A stretch of DNA of 64,000 bases, taken from contig NZ_KV823283.1 in NCBI RefSeq assembly GCF_001815905.1, positions 46,011-110,010 of the forward strand, written 5' to 3'. The position numbers and the translations under genes are program-made. The DNA is from Brevibacterium sp. HMSC07C04. GTDB lineage: Bacteria > Actinomycetota > Actinomycetes > Actinomycetales > Brevibacteriaceae. The notes beneath the pieces were generated by a model, which did no database searches, was not told the origin of the DNA, and was given only the letters and a program-made list of their open reading frames with translations. The first letter of the stretch is position 1; each line of letters begins with the position of its first letter. Of this stretch, positions 18,960 to 27,205 are shown piece by piece.

Positions 18960-19595
18960 TCAGATTTTCTCCGACCGCACCTCGACCTGCGCCTGTTCCT
19001 GTCGGCCAAGCGCGTAGAGCACGATTTCAGACGGCTTGCCGGAGACGACTTTCGACTTCACGTCGGTTCTGCCGAACGAGAACTCCCCAATACCCGGAGC
19101 AATGAACTTCACGGCTGTTTCGGGTCGCCACGGCGGAATGCGCACCATGGTCGGCAGCGCCGACCACAGCTGCTGTTCGAGTTCGGGCAGGATGTTGCGC
19201 CTCGACCATCCGGGGCGGGCCCGCCGAACGTCTTCTACGTGCACGAAGAACTCGACGGTGTTGGCGAGGATCTCACCTGGACCCCAGCCGACCGGCGACA
19301 GCATTCCGGGGCCTTCTGCGACCATTCCGACGAGCTGCTTCCAGTCGAGTTCGCCGAGTTCGCGACGGCGCTGTTCAGCCCGCTTGTGCAGAAACGGAAT
19401 CTTGGCTGTCATCTCGGTCGCCTCACCGGCCATGGCGGACGGATAGCGGTCGCGAATGACGATGTGGACGGCAAGATCGCGTGTGCTCCAGCCATCACAG
19501 AGAGTAGGGGCATCTGGGCCGACTTCGCGGAGAAGAGCCGCGAGCGCGAGCCTCTCGGAACGAGCGAAATTCGTCATACCTCCCAGCCTAGTCAT
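18960..19595 (-). CDS. TIGR03085-type DinB/mycothiol-enzyme fold protein
   Basis: 211-residue cytosolic protein of the TIGR03085 group within the mycothiol-dependent maleylpyruvate isomerase/DinB-like four-helix superfamily. Recognised by N-terminal LCDGWSTRDLAVHIVIRDR, the central HVEDVRRARPGW segment (a metal-ligand-like His) and the C-terminal SGKPSEIVLYALGR. Function of the group is not established. Start may be ATG 19595 or ATG 19577; neither has ideal ribosome-site spacing. Confidence 0.75.
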   Translation of the reverse strand: MTRLGGMTNFARSERLALAALLREVGPDAPTLCDGWSTRDLAVHIVIRDRYPSAMAGEATEMTAKIPFLHKRAEQRRRELGELDWKQLVGMVAEGPGMLSPVGWGPGEILANTVEFFVHVEDVRRARPGWSRRNILPELEQQLWSALPTMVRIPPWRPETAVKFIAPGIGEFSFGRTDVKSKVVSGKPSEIVLYALGRQEQAQVEVRSEKI

Positions 19596-19649
19596 ACTGG
19601 GCGGATTTGGATACGCCCCAAGCGCTTAGAGTCCCCGCCCAGAAGCTGA

Positions 19650-20525
19650 TCATCGTCCGGAGACTCGGTCTTTCCACGCGCGGAAGAAATCGGCCACGCG
19701 GCTGAGCGACCTGTAGTCCGCAAGTTCATCGGCTCGCGTCGGGCCATCGGTGACGATGACCACCGTTCGCCCCTCTTTGGCTGCCTGGCGCACAAGGCGC
19801 AGACCGGACATCACAGCCAAAGACGTCCCCGCCGCTATCAGTCCTGGCGCCGCAGCGGCCGCGGCGGCAGCATCCAAAGACCGTTCCCTGGGCACTGTTT
19901 CGCCGAAGAACACCACATCGGGCTTGAGCAGACTGCCGCAGGCAGGGCAGTCGATCATCCGAAAGTCCGCTGTGTCCCGCAGAGGGACATCGCCGTCGGG
20001 TGCCATTTCGATCATGTCGAGGGCTTCCCTGTGATTCTGCCGAAAGCTCGTGTTGTTTTCATCGAGTCTGCGTTGCACCCATTCGCGGTCGTAGAGTGCT
20101 CGACAGTCCAGGCAGATGACACGGTCAAGACGTCCGTGGAGGTCCAGAACCCCGCGCGAACCGGCCTTTTGATGCAGACCGTCGACGTTCTGTGTGATGA
20201 GGGACGCCGGATGCAGTTCTGCCAGCGCCCGGTGCGCTTCGTTGGGCTGGGCATCGCGCATGACGGGCCAGCCCATCCAGGAGCGCGCCCAGTAGTGGGT
20301 GTGGTTCTCCCGGGATGTTGTCAGCTGTTGGTATGTCATCGGCTGGCGGTTGACCGACGATGGGCCACGGTAGTCCGGCAGCCCTGAATCCGTGCTGAAC
20401 CCGGCTCCGGTGAGAACGGCCCAGTCGCGGACAGGCCGGGAGCACACTACGTCGAGGATCTGCTCGTCCGTGTGGCTGGGGTTCGGGCGGGTGATCCCGC
20501 GCAGCGGATCGCGAATAACGCTCAT
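19650..20525 (-). CDS. Sir2-family NAD-dependent protein deacylase
   Basis: 291-residue sirtuin that removes acyl groups from lysines using NAD+. Motifs: GAGFSTDSGLPDYRG (40-54), TQNVDGLH (111-118), catalytic H130 in LDLHG, and a zinc site C138-X2-C141 with C193-X2-C196. Atypical is a roughly 45-residue insertion between the two cysteine pairs (RALYDREWV...DTADFRM). Start ATG 20525 has AAGGAG 5 nt upstream. It is divergent from the flavodoxin-like gene with only 30 bp between the start codons. It could reverse acetylation of Acs, whose gene is in the same window; that link is inference. Confidence 0.92.
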   Translation of the reverse strand: MSVIRDPLRGITRPNPSHTDEQILDVVCSRPVRDWAVLTGAGFSTDSGLPDYRGPSSVNRQPMTYQQLTTSRENHTHYWARSWMGWPVMRDAQPNEAHRALAELHPASLITQNVDGLHQKAGSRGVLDLHGRLDRVICLDCRALYDREWVQRRLDENNTSFRQNHREALDMIEMAPDGDVPLRDTADFRMIDCPACGSLLKPDVVFFGETVPRERSLDAAAAAAAAPGLIAAGTSLAVMSGLRLVRQAAKEGRTVVIVTDGPTRADELADYRSLSRVADFFRAWKDRVSGR

Positions 20526-20555
20526 GGGGCTCCTTGCGGGCGATACAGTTGCCGT

Positions 20556-21008
20556 ATGGCTACCGTACTCTTGGTTCACCACTCCCCCACCGACACGGTC
20601 ACACCGCTTGCCGAGGCGGCGCGGGCGGGCATATGCATGCCGGAGTTGGACGGCGTTGAACTCATTGAGCGCCAGGCTCTCGAAGCAACCGTCGAGGATG
20701 TTCTTGCGGCTGACGCCTACGTGTTGGGCACCACCGCGAACTTCGGCTATATCTCTGGTGCTCTGAAGCACTTCTTCGACACCGTGTACGACGATGTGCG
20801 CGAACCCACGCAGGGCCGCCCGTTCACGTATTGGATTCGCGGCGGCTTCGACACAACCGGTGCTGAAAGGGCAATGGAGCAGATCACGACCGGTTTGGGG
20901 TGGAGGCTTGCAGCCCCCGCTGTTGTCTTCACCGGTGATGTCACGGACGAACGCAGGGAGCAGCTGACCGAGGCTGCGGCGACCGTCGCGGCGTCAGTCA
21001 TGGGCTGA
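20556..21008 (+). CDS. Flavodoxin-like FMN protein / NAD(P)H-dependent oxidoreductase
   Basis: 150-residue single-domain flavodoxin-fold protein. HHSPTDTV at residues 7-14 is the FMN-phosphate loop and LGTTANFGYISGALKHFFDTV (about 50-70) is the typical second flavin loop. No ribosome site precedes ATG 20556; a TACAGT -10 box ends 7 nt before it, so the mRNA is probably leaderless and its promoter lies inside the sirtuin's 5' end. The partner reductase and substrate are unknown. Confidence 0.82.
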   Translation: MATVLLVHHSPTDTVTPLAEAARAGICMPELDGVELIERQALEATVEDVLAADAYVLGTTANFGYISGALKHFFDTVYDDVREPTQGRPFTYWIRGGFDTTGAERAMEQITTGLGWRLAAPAVVFTGDVTDERREQLTEAAATVAASVMG

Positions 21009-21045
21009 GCATGAGCAGGCAGCGGACTCAGCAAACAAAGCGAAG

Positions 21046-21070
21046 GGCGGCCGCTTAGGAAGCGGCCGCC
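21046..21070. terminator. Bidirectional hairpin between convergent genes
   Basis: GGCGGCCGCTT/AAGCGGCCGCC, a perfect 11-bp stem with a 3-nt loop, between the flavodoxin-like gene (plus) and the CsbD-like gene (minus). Confidence 0.75.
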
Positions 21071-21077
21071 CAGCTTA

Positions 21078-21093
21078 TCCGGACATGTCCGGA
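21078..21093. repeat. 16-bp perfect palindrome TCCGGACATGTCCGGA
   Basis: Directly after the terminator hairpin and 13 bp from the stop of the CsbD-like gene. Could form part of the 3' structure or be a protein-binding site; no assignment possible. Confidence 0.4.
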
Positions 21094-21106
21094 CGAAATC
21101 ACAAGG

Positions 21107-21241
21107 TCACTTGTTGAACTTGTCCTTGACTTCGTTCACCTTGTCCTTGGCGTTGTTGATGTCGTCCTGGTGTTCGTCCACCTTGTCCTTGGCGTCATTG
21201 AACTTGTCTTTAGCGTCGTTGAACTTATCTCCGAGTCCCAT
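21107..21241 (-). CDS. CsbD-like small heptad-repeat protein
   Basis: 44-residue protein starting MGLGDKFNDAKDKFNDAKDK, built from repeats of (F/V)N-x-AKDK. This low-complexity amphipathic helix resembles short CsbD-family and Rv0909-type proteins. Too short for most ORF filters. ATG 21241 is preceded by GAAAGGAGCC. A second protein with the same MGLGD start is at 22034-22216. Such proteins are often stress-induced and abundant; the biochemical role is unknown. Confidence 0.7.
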   Translation of the reverse strand: MGLGDKFNDAKDKFNDAKDKVDEHQDDINNAKDKVNEVKDKFNK

Positions 21242-21352
21242 GTGTGGGCTCCTTTCGAATCGACTGCACTTCCAGACTTACGCATTCAACCCCCGTCTGT
21301 AAAGCTCAGCGAGTGAACTCCCGCTGGGAAAACCCGGATAAACTGTTCTGCA

Positions 21353-21934
21353 ATGCCGCCCCGAAGAAAGGCTTCTGTGTCCACGAATCCCGCGGAGCGT
21401 CCGCAGCTGCGCCAGGAGGATCAGCTGTGGATCACCTCTGAAATCAATCAGCCCAGCTGGAATTTCATCAGCGGCTTCGCTTTTTTCTTCTTCTCGGCAG
21501 GTCTTGTCTACACGGTTCTGACTTCACCGCTGTCCGTCCCGGCTAAGACTGTGGCAACCCTGGCTTCGCTGCTGATCGTGGTGCCCGGCATTTACTTCAT
21601 CAGAATCGGGCTGGCGCGCATCGTTCCGCTGCGCCGACTGCGCAAGGCTGTGGCACCTATTGACCATCTGACTGTTGAGGCCGTCTACGGGCACTCCCCG
21701 GATGTTCTCATCGTCGAACTGTCCAACGGACATTCGTATCTCGTCACGGGCCCAGCTGTGAATTTTTTGGCGCACACGAATGTGCTGCACGGATCTCAGC
21801 GGCCTGACGATCTGTCTTTTGACTTCTTTGGCACACCTCCCACTGCCGAGGATGTTGCCGCCGCCCCTGTTCGCATGCACATTGCCAACCGTGGTGCCGC
21901 TGTCGGCAACGCTGAGTGGTACGGGGCTGCCTGA
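21353..21934 (+). CDS. Two-helix membrane protein, unrecognised
   Basis: 193-residue protein. A hydrophilic N-terminus is followed by two membrane helices at about 38-57 and 66-87, then a soluble C-terminal domain of about 100 residues with no motif I recognise (DHLTVEAVYGHSPDVLIVEL, then DDLSFDFFGTPPTAEDV). It sits between the two CsbD-like genes and is transcribed opposite to both. The 18-bp-stem hairpin at 21954-21993 follows its stop. Confidence 0.7.
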   Translation: MPPRRKASVSTNPAERPQLRQEDQLWITSEINQPSWNFISGFAFFFFSAGLVYTVLTSPLSVPAKTVATLASLLIVVPGIYFIRIGLARIVPLRRLRKAVAPIDHLTVEAVYGHSPDVLIVELSNGHSYLVTGPAVNFLAHTNVLHGSQRPDDLSFDFFGTPPTAEDVAAAPVRMHIANRGAAVGNAEWYGAA

Positions 21935-21953
21935 CCCCGGCCCACCCCAAATG

Positions 21954-21993
21954 ACGAGGTGCCGCTCACCTTTGCAGGTGAGCGGCACCTCGT
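21954..21993. terminator. Hairpin copy A (repeated CACCTCGT family)
   Basis: Perfect 18-bp stem beginning ACGAGGTGCCGCTCACCT with a 4-nt loop. The same design recurs at 29256-29305 and 31388-31435. Lies between convergent genes. Confidence 0.8.
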
Positions 21994-22033
21994 TATCTAT
22001 GCGGTGATGAACACCGCGGCTGCGTCCAGCCGG

Positions 22034-22216
22034 TCAGTTCTTGAAGTTGTCGGCGACGTCCTTGATGTCGCCCTTAACCTGGTCGAGCTTGGCCTTGCCC
22101 TGGTCGCCCTTGCCTTCGGTTTTGAGTTCGCTGTCATCAGATGCAGCGCCGACAGCCTCCTTGGCACGGCCCTTGAGTTCTTCAGCCTTGCTCTTGATGT
22201 CGTCTCCGAGACCCAT
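22034..22216 (-). CDS. CsbD family protein
   Basis: 60-residue CsbD-type protein: MGLGDDIKSKAEELKGRAKE at the N-terminus, then a GKGDQGKAKLDQVKGDIKDV segment. Strong ribosome site AAGGAG 7 nt before ATG 22216. CsbD proteins are general-stress proteins in Bacillus (sigma-B regulon) with unknown mechanism. It is divergent from the DJ-1/PfpI gene across about 280 bp in which I see no further gene. Confidence 0.9.
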   Translation of the reverse strand: MGLGDDIKSKAEELKGRAKEAVGAASDDSELKTEGKGDQGKAKLDQVKGDIKDVADNFKN

Positions 22217-22494
22217 AGTCTTCTCCTTGTGCTGTCAGCGGCGCCGAGGATACGGCACCTGGTGCTTTCCACCCTTTCGCACAAGCGGTTGGCTTTCAAG
22301 CGATGTCGCTGGATGCGGCGGTATGCCAAGGCTTTTCCCAGGCTGTGAACGCAGACCTCACGACGGAGCGATGACCCGGGTCACCCGGCGGTGAGCCGGA
22401 AGGTGCGAGTCCACCACCGCTTCGGGCACGAAATATTCGCTTGGGCTGCGTCGTTCACCCAAATGTGGACAACACATCTGATGGAAGGAGCACC

Positions 22495-23031
22495 ATGGCT
22501 CTGGCCGATAAGAAGGTTGCATTCCTGCTCACGCGCGGCGTCGAGCAGGTCGAACTCACCAGCCCGCGTGCGGCGCTTGACAAGGCCGGCGCCCAGACAT
22601 TCATCGTGTCCCCCAGCGAGGGCACTCTGCAGGCTATGGAGGGCGACTGGGAACACGCCGATGTTTTCGATGTCGACGTCCCGGTTGCCGATGCTGATGC
22701 CGATGACTACGACATGCTCGTGCTGCCCGGTGGCACGCTCAATGCCGACTCGCTGCGCCTTGATGCCGATGCCAGCGCACTCGTCGAGGCATTCTTCGCA
22801 GTCGGCAAGCCCGTCGCTGCGATCTGCCACGCCCCTTGGATCCTCGCCCAGACCGGTCTGGCCAAGGGACGCAGACTGACCTCGTACGAATCGATCAAAG
22901 TCGATATGCAGAACGCCGGGGCCACCTGGGAGGACTCCGAACTCGTCATCGACGGCAACCTCATCACCTCTCGCAACCCCGGTGATCTGGAGGTCTTCAA
23001 CAACGCACTCATCGAGACCCTCTCGAAGTGA
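22495..23031 (+). CDS. DJ-1/PfpI family protein
   Basis: 178-residue class I glutamine-amidotransferase-like protein. Nucleophile elbow AAICHAPW with C111-H112 and the acidic partner in TRGVEQVEL (residues 13-21) give the PfpI/YhbO-like signature. That group is reported as glyoxalase/deglycase or stress protease; the activity here is uncertain. ATG 22495 has GGAAGGAG just upstream. The hairpin at 23074-23111 follows. Confidence 0.9.
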   Translation: MALADKKVAFLLTRGVEQVELTSPRAALDKAGAQTFIVSPSEGTLQAMEGDWEHADVFDVDVPVADADADDYDMLVLPGGTLNADSLRLDADASALVEAFFAVGKPVAAICHAPWILAQTGLAKGRRLTSYESIKVDMQNAGATWEDSELVIDGNLITSRNPGDLEVFNNALIETLSK

Positions 23032-23073
23032 CGTTCAGCTGCTGACCAGCCTGGCCGGCTGCGGCAGTGACTC

Positions 23074-23111
23074 CGGTGCCCGGGGCAGCGCCTCTGCTTC
23101 CCCGGGCACCG
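23074..23111 (+). terminator. Terminator after DJ-1/PfpI gene
   Basis: Perfect 12-bp stem CGGTGCCCGGGG/CCCCGGGCACCG with a 14-nt loop, 43 bp after the stop. The rest of 23112-23328 has no gene; TATGAT at 23217-23222 is a possible -10 box for the next gene. Confidence 0.75.
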
Positions 23112-23328
23112 TCGTGTGCTGTACACCGGCGCTTGGCGCCTATCCGGGCACAGTGAGTCAGACAGGCAGACAGAAGTGTGCACCCCGATTCTCTGCCGGT
23201 GCTCCGGTGGGCGTATGATACCCCGTATCACCGGCGCTGCGGAACGAAACAGCTGATGATTTCTTGACCTACCTACCGCGCAGGCAGTGCCACCCTCTTC
23301 TCATTCACATCTCTTCCAAGGATCTGCA

Positions 23329-23739
23329 ATGCCCGCTGTTGTTTCCCGCCGTTCTGCCGCCGCCTCGACTCGCCGCTCACTGGCTGCCGGGCTTGCCGCG
23401 CTCGCTCTCATCTCTGGCTCCGTCTTCGCCGATGTCGCACCCGCTTCGGCTGCAACGAAGTCCTGCTCGGCGAAGATGTCGATCAGCAAACCGCGCCAGT
23501 ACTCGAACACCTGGGTCAAGGTCTCGAAAGTCGGTTCAAAGGCCAAGGTCGAGACCGTCGCGCACTACAAGACGACGAAGACGAAGAAGCGGGCGACCGC
23601 TTCGACTCAAGGCAAGGCGAGCCTGAAGTACTACATCTCGGGCGCGTCTCCGAACCGTGCAGTCAAGATCACCGTTACTGCCAAGAAGGGCAAGAAGACG
23701 TGGACGTGCTCCACGTCGTTCAAGCCGCGCCGGAAGTGA
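23329..23739 (+). CDS. Small secreted basic protein
   Basis: 136-residue exported protein. The signal peptide has an RRS-RRS basic n-region, a hydrophobic stretch LAAGLAALALISGSVFA, and a probable cleavage after APASA. The mature part of about 90 residues is lysine/threonine rich (TTKTKKRA, TAKKGKKTWTC) and has only two cysteines, near its beginning and end, likely joined as one disulfide. I recognise no family. ATG 23329 with AAGGA at 23318-23322 is preferred to the upstream ATG at 23287. Confidence 0.72.
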   Translation: MPAVVSRRSAAASTRRSLAAGLAALALISGSVFADVAPASAATKSCSAKMSISKPRQYSNTWVKVSKVGSKAKVETVAHYKTTKTKKRATASTQGKASLKYYISGASPNRAVKITVTAKKGKKTWTCSTSFKPRRK

Positions 23740-23795
23740 CCATTGTCGCATGGCGGCAAAAACGTGATCACCTCCTACCCAACGAAGAAGTGCTG

Positions 23796-24173
23796 ATGGG
23801 AAAACCGATCAAAGACTCAGACCTGCTGCTTGCGGGGCAGCTCGCAGAGCTCCTCGGCGCCGTCGGCGACATCAGAATCGCCGGGCCGATCATGACGGTG
23901 CCGATGCGCGATGCCGAGGGGTCTTTGGTGTTCTTCGAGTTCGATGTCCGCGGCTTGGCGGATGCGGTCGAGGCAAAGTCGTCGTCCGCTGTAGCTGCGA
24001 TGGGCAACAAGCGCGGAGCGCAACACGCCGCACTGGCGCTTATCGCCAACGGGATCCACGAGGACCATGCCGATGAGTGGGACCTGTCGGAATCCGGTGA
24101 CGTGGTGTACGAGGCTGACGACGATTATCAGCCGGTGGTCATTGACATGGAGAACTTCCCTCCCCGCAGGTGA
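23796..24173 (+). CDS. Hypothetical cytosolic protein
   Basis: 125-residue acidic protein with no signal or membrane helix, containing LLLAGQLAELLGAVGDIRI and a very acidic end (YEADDDYQPVVIDMENFPPRR). No family recognised. ATG 23796 is preferred; an in-frame upstream start at 23700 would overlap the end of the secreted-protein gene. Codon use looks like the neighbours. Confidence 0.6.
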   Translation: MGKPIKDSDLLLAGQLAELLGAVGDIRIAGPIMTVPMRDAEGSLVFFEFDVRGLADAVEAKSSSAVAAMGNKRGAQHAALALIANGIHEDHADEWDLSESGDVVYEADDDYQPVVIDMENFPPRR

Positions 24174-24206
24174 GGTTTAGACCGCCCCGTTACCATGTCC
24201 GCACAA

Positions 24207-24275
24207 AAATCTCGGGGCACCGAAAGAACGATGCCTCGAGATTTCTCGAGCGGAGGATAGAGGAATCTCAGCTAT
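24207..24275 (-). pseudogene. Decayed copy of tRNA-Ser(GGA) 3' end plus terminator
   Basis: 24250-24260 is an exact copy of the last 11 bases of the tRNA-Ser gene at 27117-27205 (as seen on the plus strand), with partial similarity for about 12 more. Before it, 24207-24244 forms a hairpin whose loop region (CACCGAAAGAACGATGCC) mirrors the tRNA terminator (CATCGAGTGAACGATGTCC). No rest of a tRNA is present. The gap 24174-24486 otherwise contains no gene I can support. Confidence 0.6.
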
Positions 24276-24486
24276 AACGCCCTGCCCAGGATAAACGTTT
24301 CTAATATTTGTTCTCGCTTTGTCCTACTGGCGTCCTAAAAACGGGTACACCCAGGAGCCGGGCAACGGCACAAGAACTAAGTGAAATCTATGGATACTCA
24401 CTGGCGAGCCGCCGACGTGCACAGCATGAGATCTTCACGTAAGACTCGAGCCTGGCGAGCGCACTCACTTACTGACGAGAGACCAG

Positions 24487-24675
24487 TCAGTCGGCGGTGC
24501 GGTCTGCCTTTCGTGCCAACTCGCGCAGGAACGCCAGCTCTTCTTCACGCTGCGCGCTCTTCCTACGGGTTGCCTGGACGATCGCACGGACTGCCCACAG
24601 AATCCCGGCAATGATCGCCACGATAATAGCGAGAATTACCAGCAAACCGATCAGTTGTCCTAATCCTGGTCGCAT
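24487..24675 (-). CDS. Small single-helix membrane protein
   Basis: 62-residue protein with one strong membrane helix (IGLLVILAIIVAIIAGILWAV, split here at residue ~9-29) followed by a charged, probably coiled C-terminus (RRKSAQREEELAFLRELARKA). Ribosome site CAGGAG lies 8 nt before ATG 24675; ATG 24696 is unsupported. Function unknown. Confidence 0.6.
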   Translation of the reverse strand: MRPGLGQLIGLLVILAIIVAIIAGILWAVRAIVQATRRKSAQREEELAFLRELARKADRTAD

Positions 24676-24936
24676 TTTCTGACTCCTGTCACCCAAAGCC
24701 TTTCAACCCATCCTACGAGAAGCGCACGCCATGGCCTCTGCCACCTTCGGGCCGAACTAGACGGCCCTGTGTTAAATCATTGGCTGCCGGCACTCGCCCT
24801 TTTGGGCCCTTTTCACATTCCGCGGAAGTCTCACTGTGAGGCGCTGAGGGCGGGCTGTGCCAGCGGGAGACCTCTCCCCTAACACTTTGGACCCCACCCC
24901 TTGCGATACGAGAGGACGGGGGCTTGAGAATTATTG

Positions 24937-25346
24937 TTACTCGCCAGAGTTTTCCGGATCTTGTGCTGACCGATTAATCGCTTGGGCGAACTGGTCGGCT
25001 TTGCGAATGTCCTTGGGTTTGACATCGATCATGCCGAGGAGCTGTTCGTCTTTGGTGACAGTGACATCAACCCGATTAGGGTTCTTCTTTGCGAGCACTC
25101 CGGCAACTAGACCGATAGGGCCAAACAGTAACGTCCCTCCGACAACGCGGCCCGCACTTATGTATTTGTCGGCCTTTCGGACGTTGTTACTTCGGCGTGA
25201 AGATTCTTCGTGTTGGTGGAGAAGCTGTTTGCCTGATCGCCTCCAATGACTGTGAGTTCGTAGCCTTGGAGGATGTTTCCCATACCGAGCATGGCATTGT
25301 GTTTCTTCACTGCCGGGTCAACCTTGAACCAGTCTTTATAGCCCAT
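24937..25346 (-). pseudogene. Frameshifted small conserved gene
   Basis: From ATG 25346 the frame reads MGYKDWFKVDPAVKKHNAML and stops at 25158. The -1 frame continues without a break as KADKYISAGRVVGGTLLFGP...VAGVLAKKNPNRVDVTVTK to a stop at 24937-24939. One additional A in the AAA run near 25178-25182 would restore a single 136-residue protein with a central hydrophobic glycine-rich segment. So this is either a pseudogene, an assembly error, or a frameshifted gene. Family not named; the second half resembles small actinobacterial proteins with a GPLGLLAGALAKK-type motif. GC is below the local average. Confidence 0.7.
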
Positions 25347-25707
25347 TGTCGCGCCCTTCGTCCAGGTTGCGGATGATGACACAACATCACTATTTGGGGC
25401 TCCCCGTGCGGTTGCGCGGAGTTGGGATGTTTTCTGGGGAGAGCTCGCTGAGGCCGCAGAGACGTTATGAGGTCGGACGGGGGGTGTACCCCTATACCCG
25501 GTGGAGTGAATAGCCCCGGTCGGCAGACCCCGTCGTCGTGCCCCGTAACGGCCCCAACGATCTAGGTCGAGGGCAAGTTCGGCGTGGCAGGCGCTATCGG
25601 CGATCATAAAGTGCTCCCAGGATGTCGGCTGCCGTTTGGGGATTTTCGGTTGAGCATGCTGACCAGCGCTTTACGGCGGTGGCGCCGGCCTGGCGTAGAC
25701 TGCCGCC
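25347..25707. other. Intergenic stretch without a supported gene
   Basis: 360 bp. Open frames here lack ribosome sites and family features. The minus-strand frame (MIADSACHAELALDLDRW near 25607) could be a fragment of an older gene. The only clear element is TAGACT at 25696-25701, 6 nt before the next ATG. Confidence 0.5.
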
Positions 25708-26196
25708 ATGCGCCCTGTTGCCCTGACTGCCCGGCTCGTCATCCCTGCGATCTGGCTGGGCCTCATCATCGCCATCGACCTCATCGAGGCGCCGCTGAAG
25801 TTCCAGGCTCCCGGAATCACGATCCCGCTGGGGCTGGGGATCGGACGGCTTGTGTTCACTGCGATGAACATCGTCGAAGGCGTGCTCGCACTCATCCTCA
25901 TCGCAGCCGTCGTCACGACCCGGCAGATCCGCCCGGCCTGGACGCTGCTGGCGACGATCGCCGGGCTGCTGATCGTCAAGGTCACAGTCGTGCGCCCGCT
26001 GCTGAATGCGCGCACCGGCGCCGTACTCGCCGGCACTGCAGAGGCGGGCAGTTCGGTACATATCATCTACATCGCCCTCGACGCGGCACTGTTCTGTGTG
26101 CTCGCCGCCTTCACCTGGGTGCAGGCCCGGGCGCTCGTCGCACCGACTGCCGCAGCCAGTGCGACGAACACCGTTACCGGGTCAAGGCGGAGATGA
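25708..26196 (+). CDS. Four-helix membrane protein, unrecognised
   Basis: 162-residue integral membrane protein with helices at about 5-25, 45-70, 78-97 and 118-143, and almost no loops. Possible function: none can be assigned. There is no ribosome site; TAGACT ends 6 nt before ATG 25708, the leaderless pattern seen elsewhere in the window. The 3' end overlaps the convergent DUF1345 gene by 23 bp. Confidence 0.7.
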   Translation: MRPVALTARLVIPAIWLGLIIAIDLIEAPLKFQAPGITIPLGLGIGRLVFTAMNIVEGVLALILIAAVVTTRQIRPAWTLLATIAGLLIVKVTVVRPLLNARTGAVLAGTAEAGSSVHIIYIALDAALFCVLAAFTWVQARALVAPTAAASATNTVTGSRRR

Positions 26197-26881
26197 CGAC
26201 CGAGACGATCATCGCAAGCACGAGCGAGTTGAATCCGAAGGCAACGACGACATTGGTGCGCACCTGCCTCCAGGCAGCCTTCGTGTTGATCTGCGCCGAG
26301 ATGGCGGCGGCCATCGTCGAGGCAAGCACTGCCAGGGTGAGGTAGTCGTCAAACTCCTCGGGTGGTTCGCTGTGGAAGCGGATGTGGCGCTTCTCGACGC
26401 CGAGCACGTTGAGGTGCATATAGGCGGCGGCGAAGGCGAAGACCATGAACACCCAGGAGGCGGCAACGGCGACGACGCCGAGTGCGAGGTAGAGCAGCGA
26501 CTGGCGCACCACCTCAGTCTGGGCGAGCACGACGGTCAGGAAGATGGCGAAGGCGGCAGCGGTGACGGCGAAGTTCGTCGCACCACTGAACCCTAAAGCC
26601 CGCGCCCACCAGCGACTCTGTAACCGGACTTCTCGACGCACCTGGACGATGAGTGCCGGTCCGCGTAGGGGCTTGTAGCTGCGAATCGTCCACGTGACGT
26701 AGATGAGGACGAATAGGTTCCAGAACAGCAGGTAGAAGAGAACGAGGAGCTCAGTCTGCAGCGACCCACCCGTCGAGTCGGGGCGCAGCAGGAGGACCCA
26801 GGCCGTTTCAATCAGCAGGGCCAGGAGGAACGCCGCAGCGGTCGAAACGGAATAGCGGACGACATCGGTCGCAGTCTTCAA
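26174..26881 (-). CDS. DUF1345 membrane protein
   Basis: About 235 residues with four or more membrane helices. Recognised as DUF1345 by the AAAYMHLNV segment, the [20 protein letters not shown] segment (PDYxDFxYxxxxIG in other members), the [14 protein letters not shown] region and the final hydrophobic helix. Function unknown. TTG 26881 preceded by GAGGG is my best start; the frame is open further upstream, into non-conserved sequence rich in Cys and His that does not look coded. Confidence 0.7.
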   Translation of the reverse strand: MKTATDVVRYSVSTAAAFLLALLIETAWVLLLRPDSTGGSLQTELLVLFYLLFWNLFVLIYVTWTIRSYKPLRGPALIVQVRREVRLQSRWWARALGFSGATNFAVTAAAFAIFLTVVLAQTEVVRQSLLYLALGVVAVAASWVFMVFAFAAAYMHLNVLGVEKRHIRFHSEPPEEFDDYLTLAVLASTMAAAISAQINTKAAWRQVRTNVVVAFGFNSLVLAMIVSVVISALTR

Positions 26882-27073
26882 CGGCTTGCCCTCACTCGCA
26901 TCGCAGGTTGGGTGCTGAGGACAGTGTAGCCAGGCAGGAGGGGTGCACGTCGGGGCTCGGCTGTGAGTTTTTGCCTCCGTATGTGCCCTAATCTGCACAT
27001 GTTCCAGCTTGGGGATGCAGGACCTACAGCCGGGGAATGATGACCCGACACACCACCAGCCCCACACACAAGA

Positions 27074-27109
27074 AGTCCCGGGACATCGAGTGAACGATGT
27101 CCCGGGACT
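27074..27109 (-). terminator. Terminator of tRNA-Ser(GGA)
   Basis: Perfect 15-bp stem AGTCCCGGGACATCG/CGATGTCCCGGGACT with a 6-nt loop, 7 bp downstream of the tRNA on the minus strand, followed by TCTTGTG. Confidence 0.85.
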
Positions 27110-27116
27110 TCACAAC

Positions 27117-27205
27117 GCGGAGGATAGGGGATTTGAACCCCTGAGGGCTATTAACCCAACACGCGTTCCAGGCGTGCGCACTAGGCCGCTATGCGAATCC
27201 TCCGC
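27117..27205 (-). tRNA. tRNA-Ser (anticodon GGA)
   Basis: 89-nt class II tRNA. Acceptor GCGGAGG pairs with CCTCCGC; the anticodon stem CACGC/GCGTG encloses loop CTGGAAC, anticodon GGA; a long variable arm; TPsiC arm AGGGGTTCAAATCCCCT. CCA is not encoded. It decodes UCC/UCU. A decayed copy of its 3' end lies 2.87 kb away at 24250. Confidence 0.97.

Noticed and set aside
24857..25249. 130-codon plus-strand frame over the frameshifted gene
   Set aside because: The minus-strand reading, once one base is restored, gives a coherent protein; the plus frame is a mixed, cysteine-rich shadow.
25347..25607. Minus-strand extension (MIADSACHAELALDL...) as transposase remnant
   Set aside because: Suggestive only; I could not match it to a transposase with any residue-level motif.
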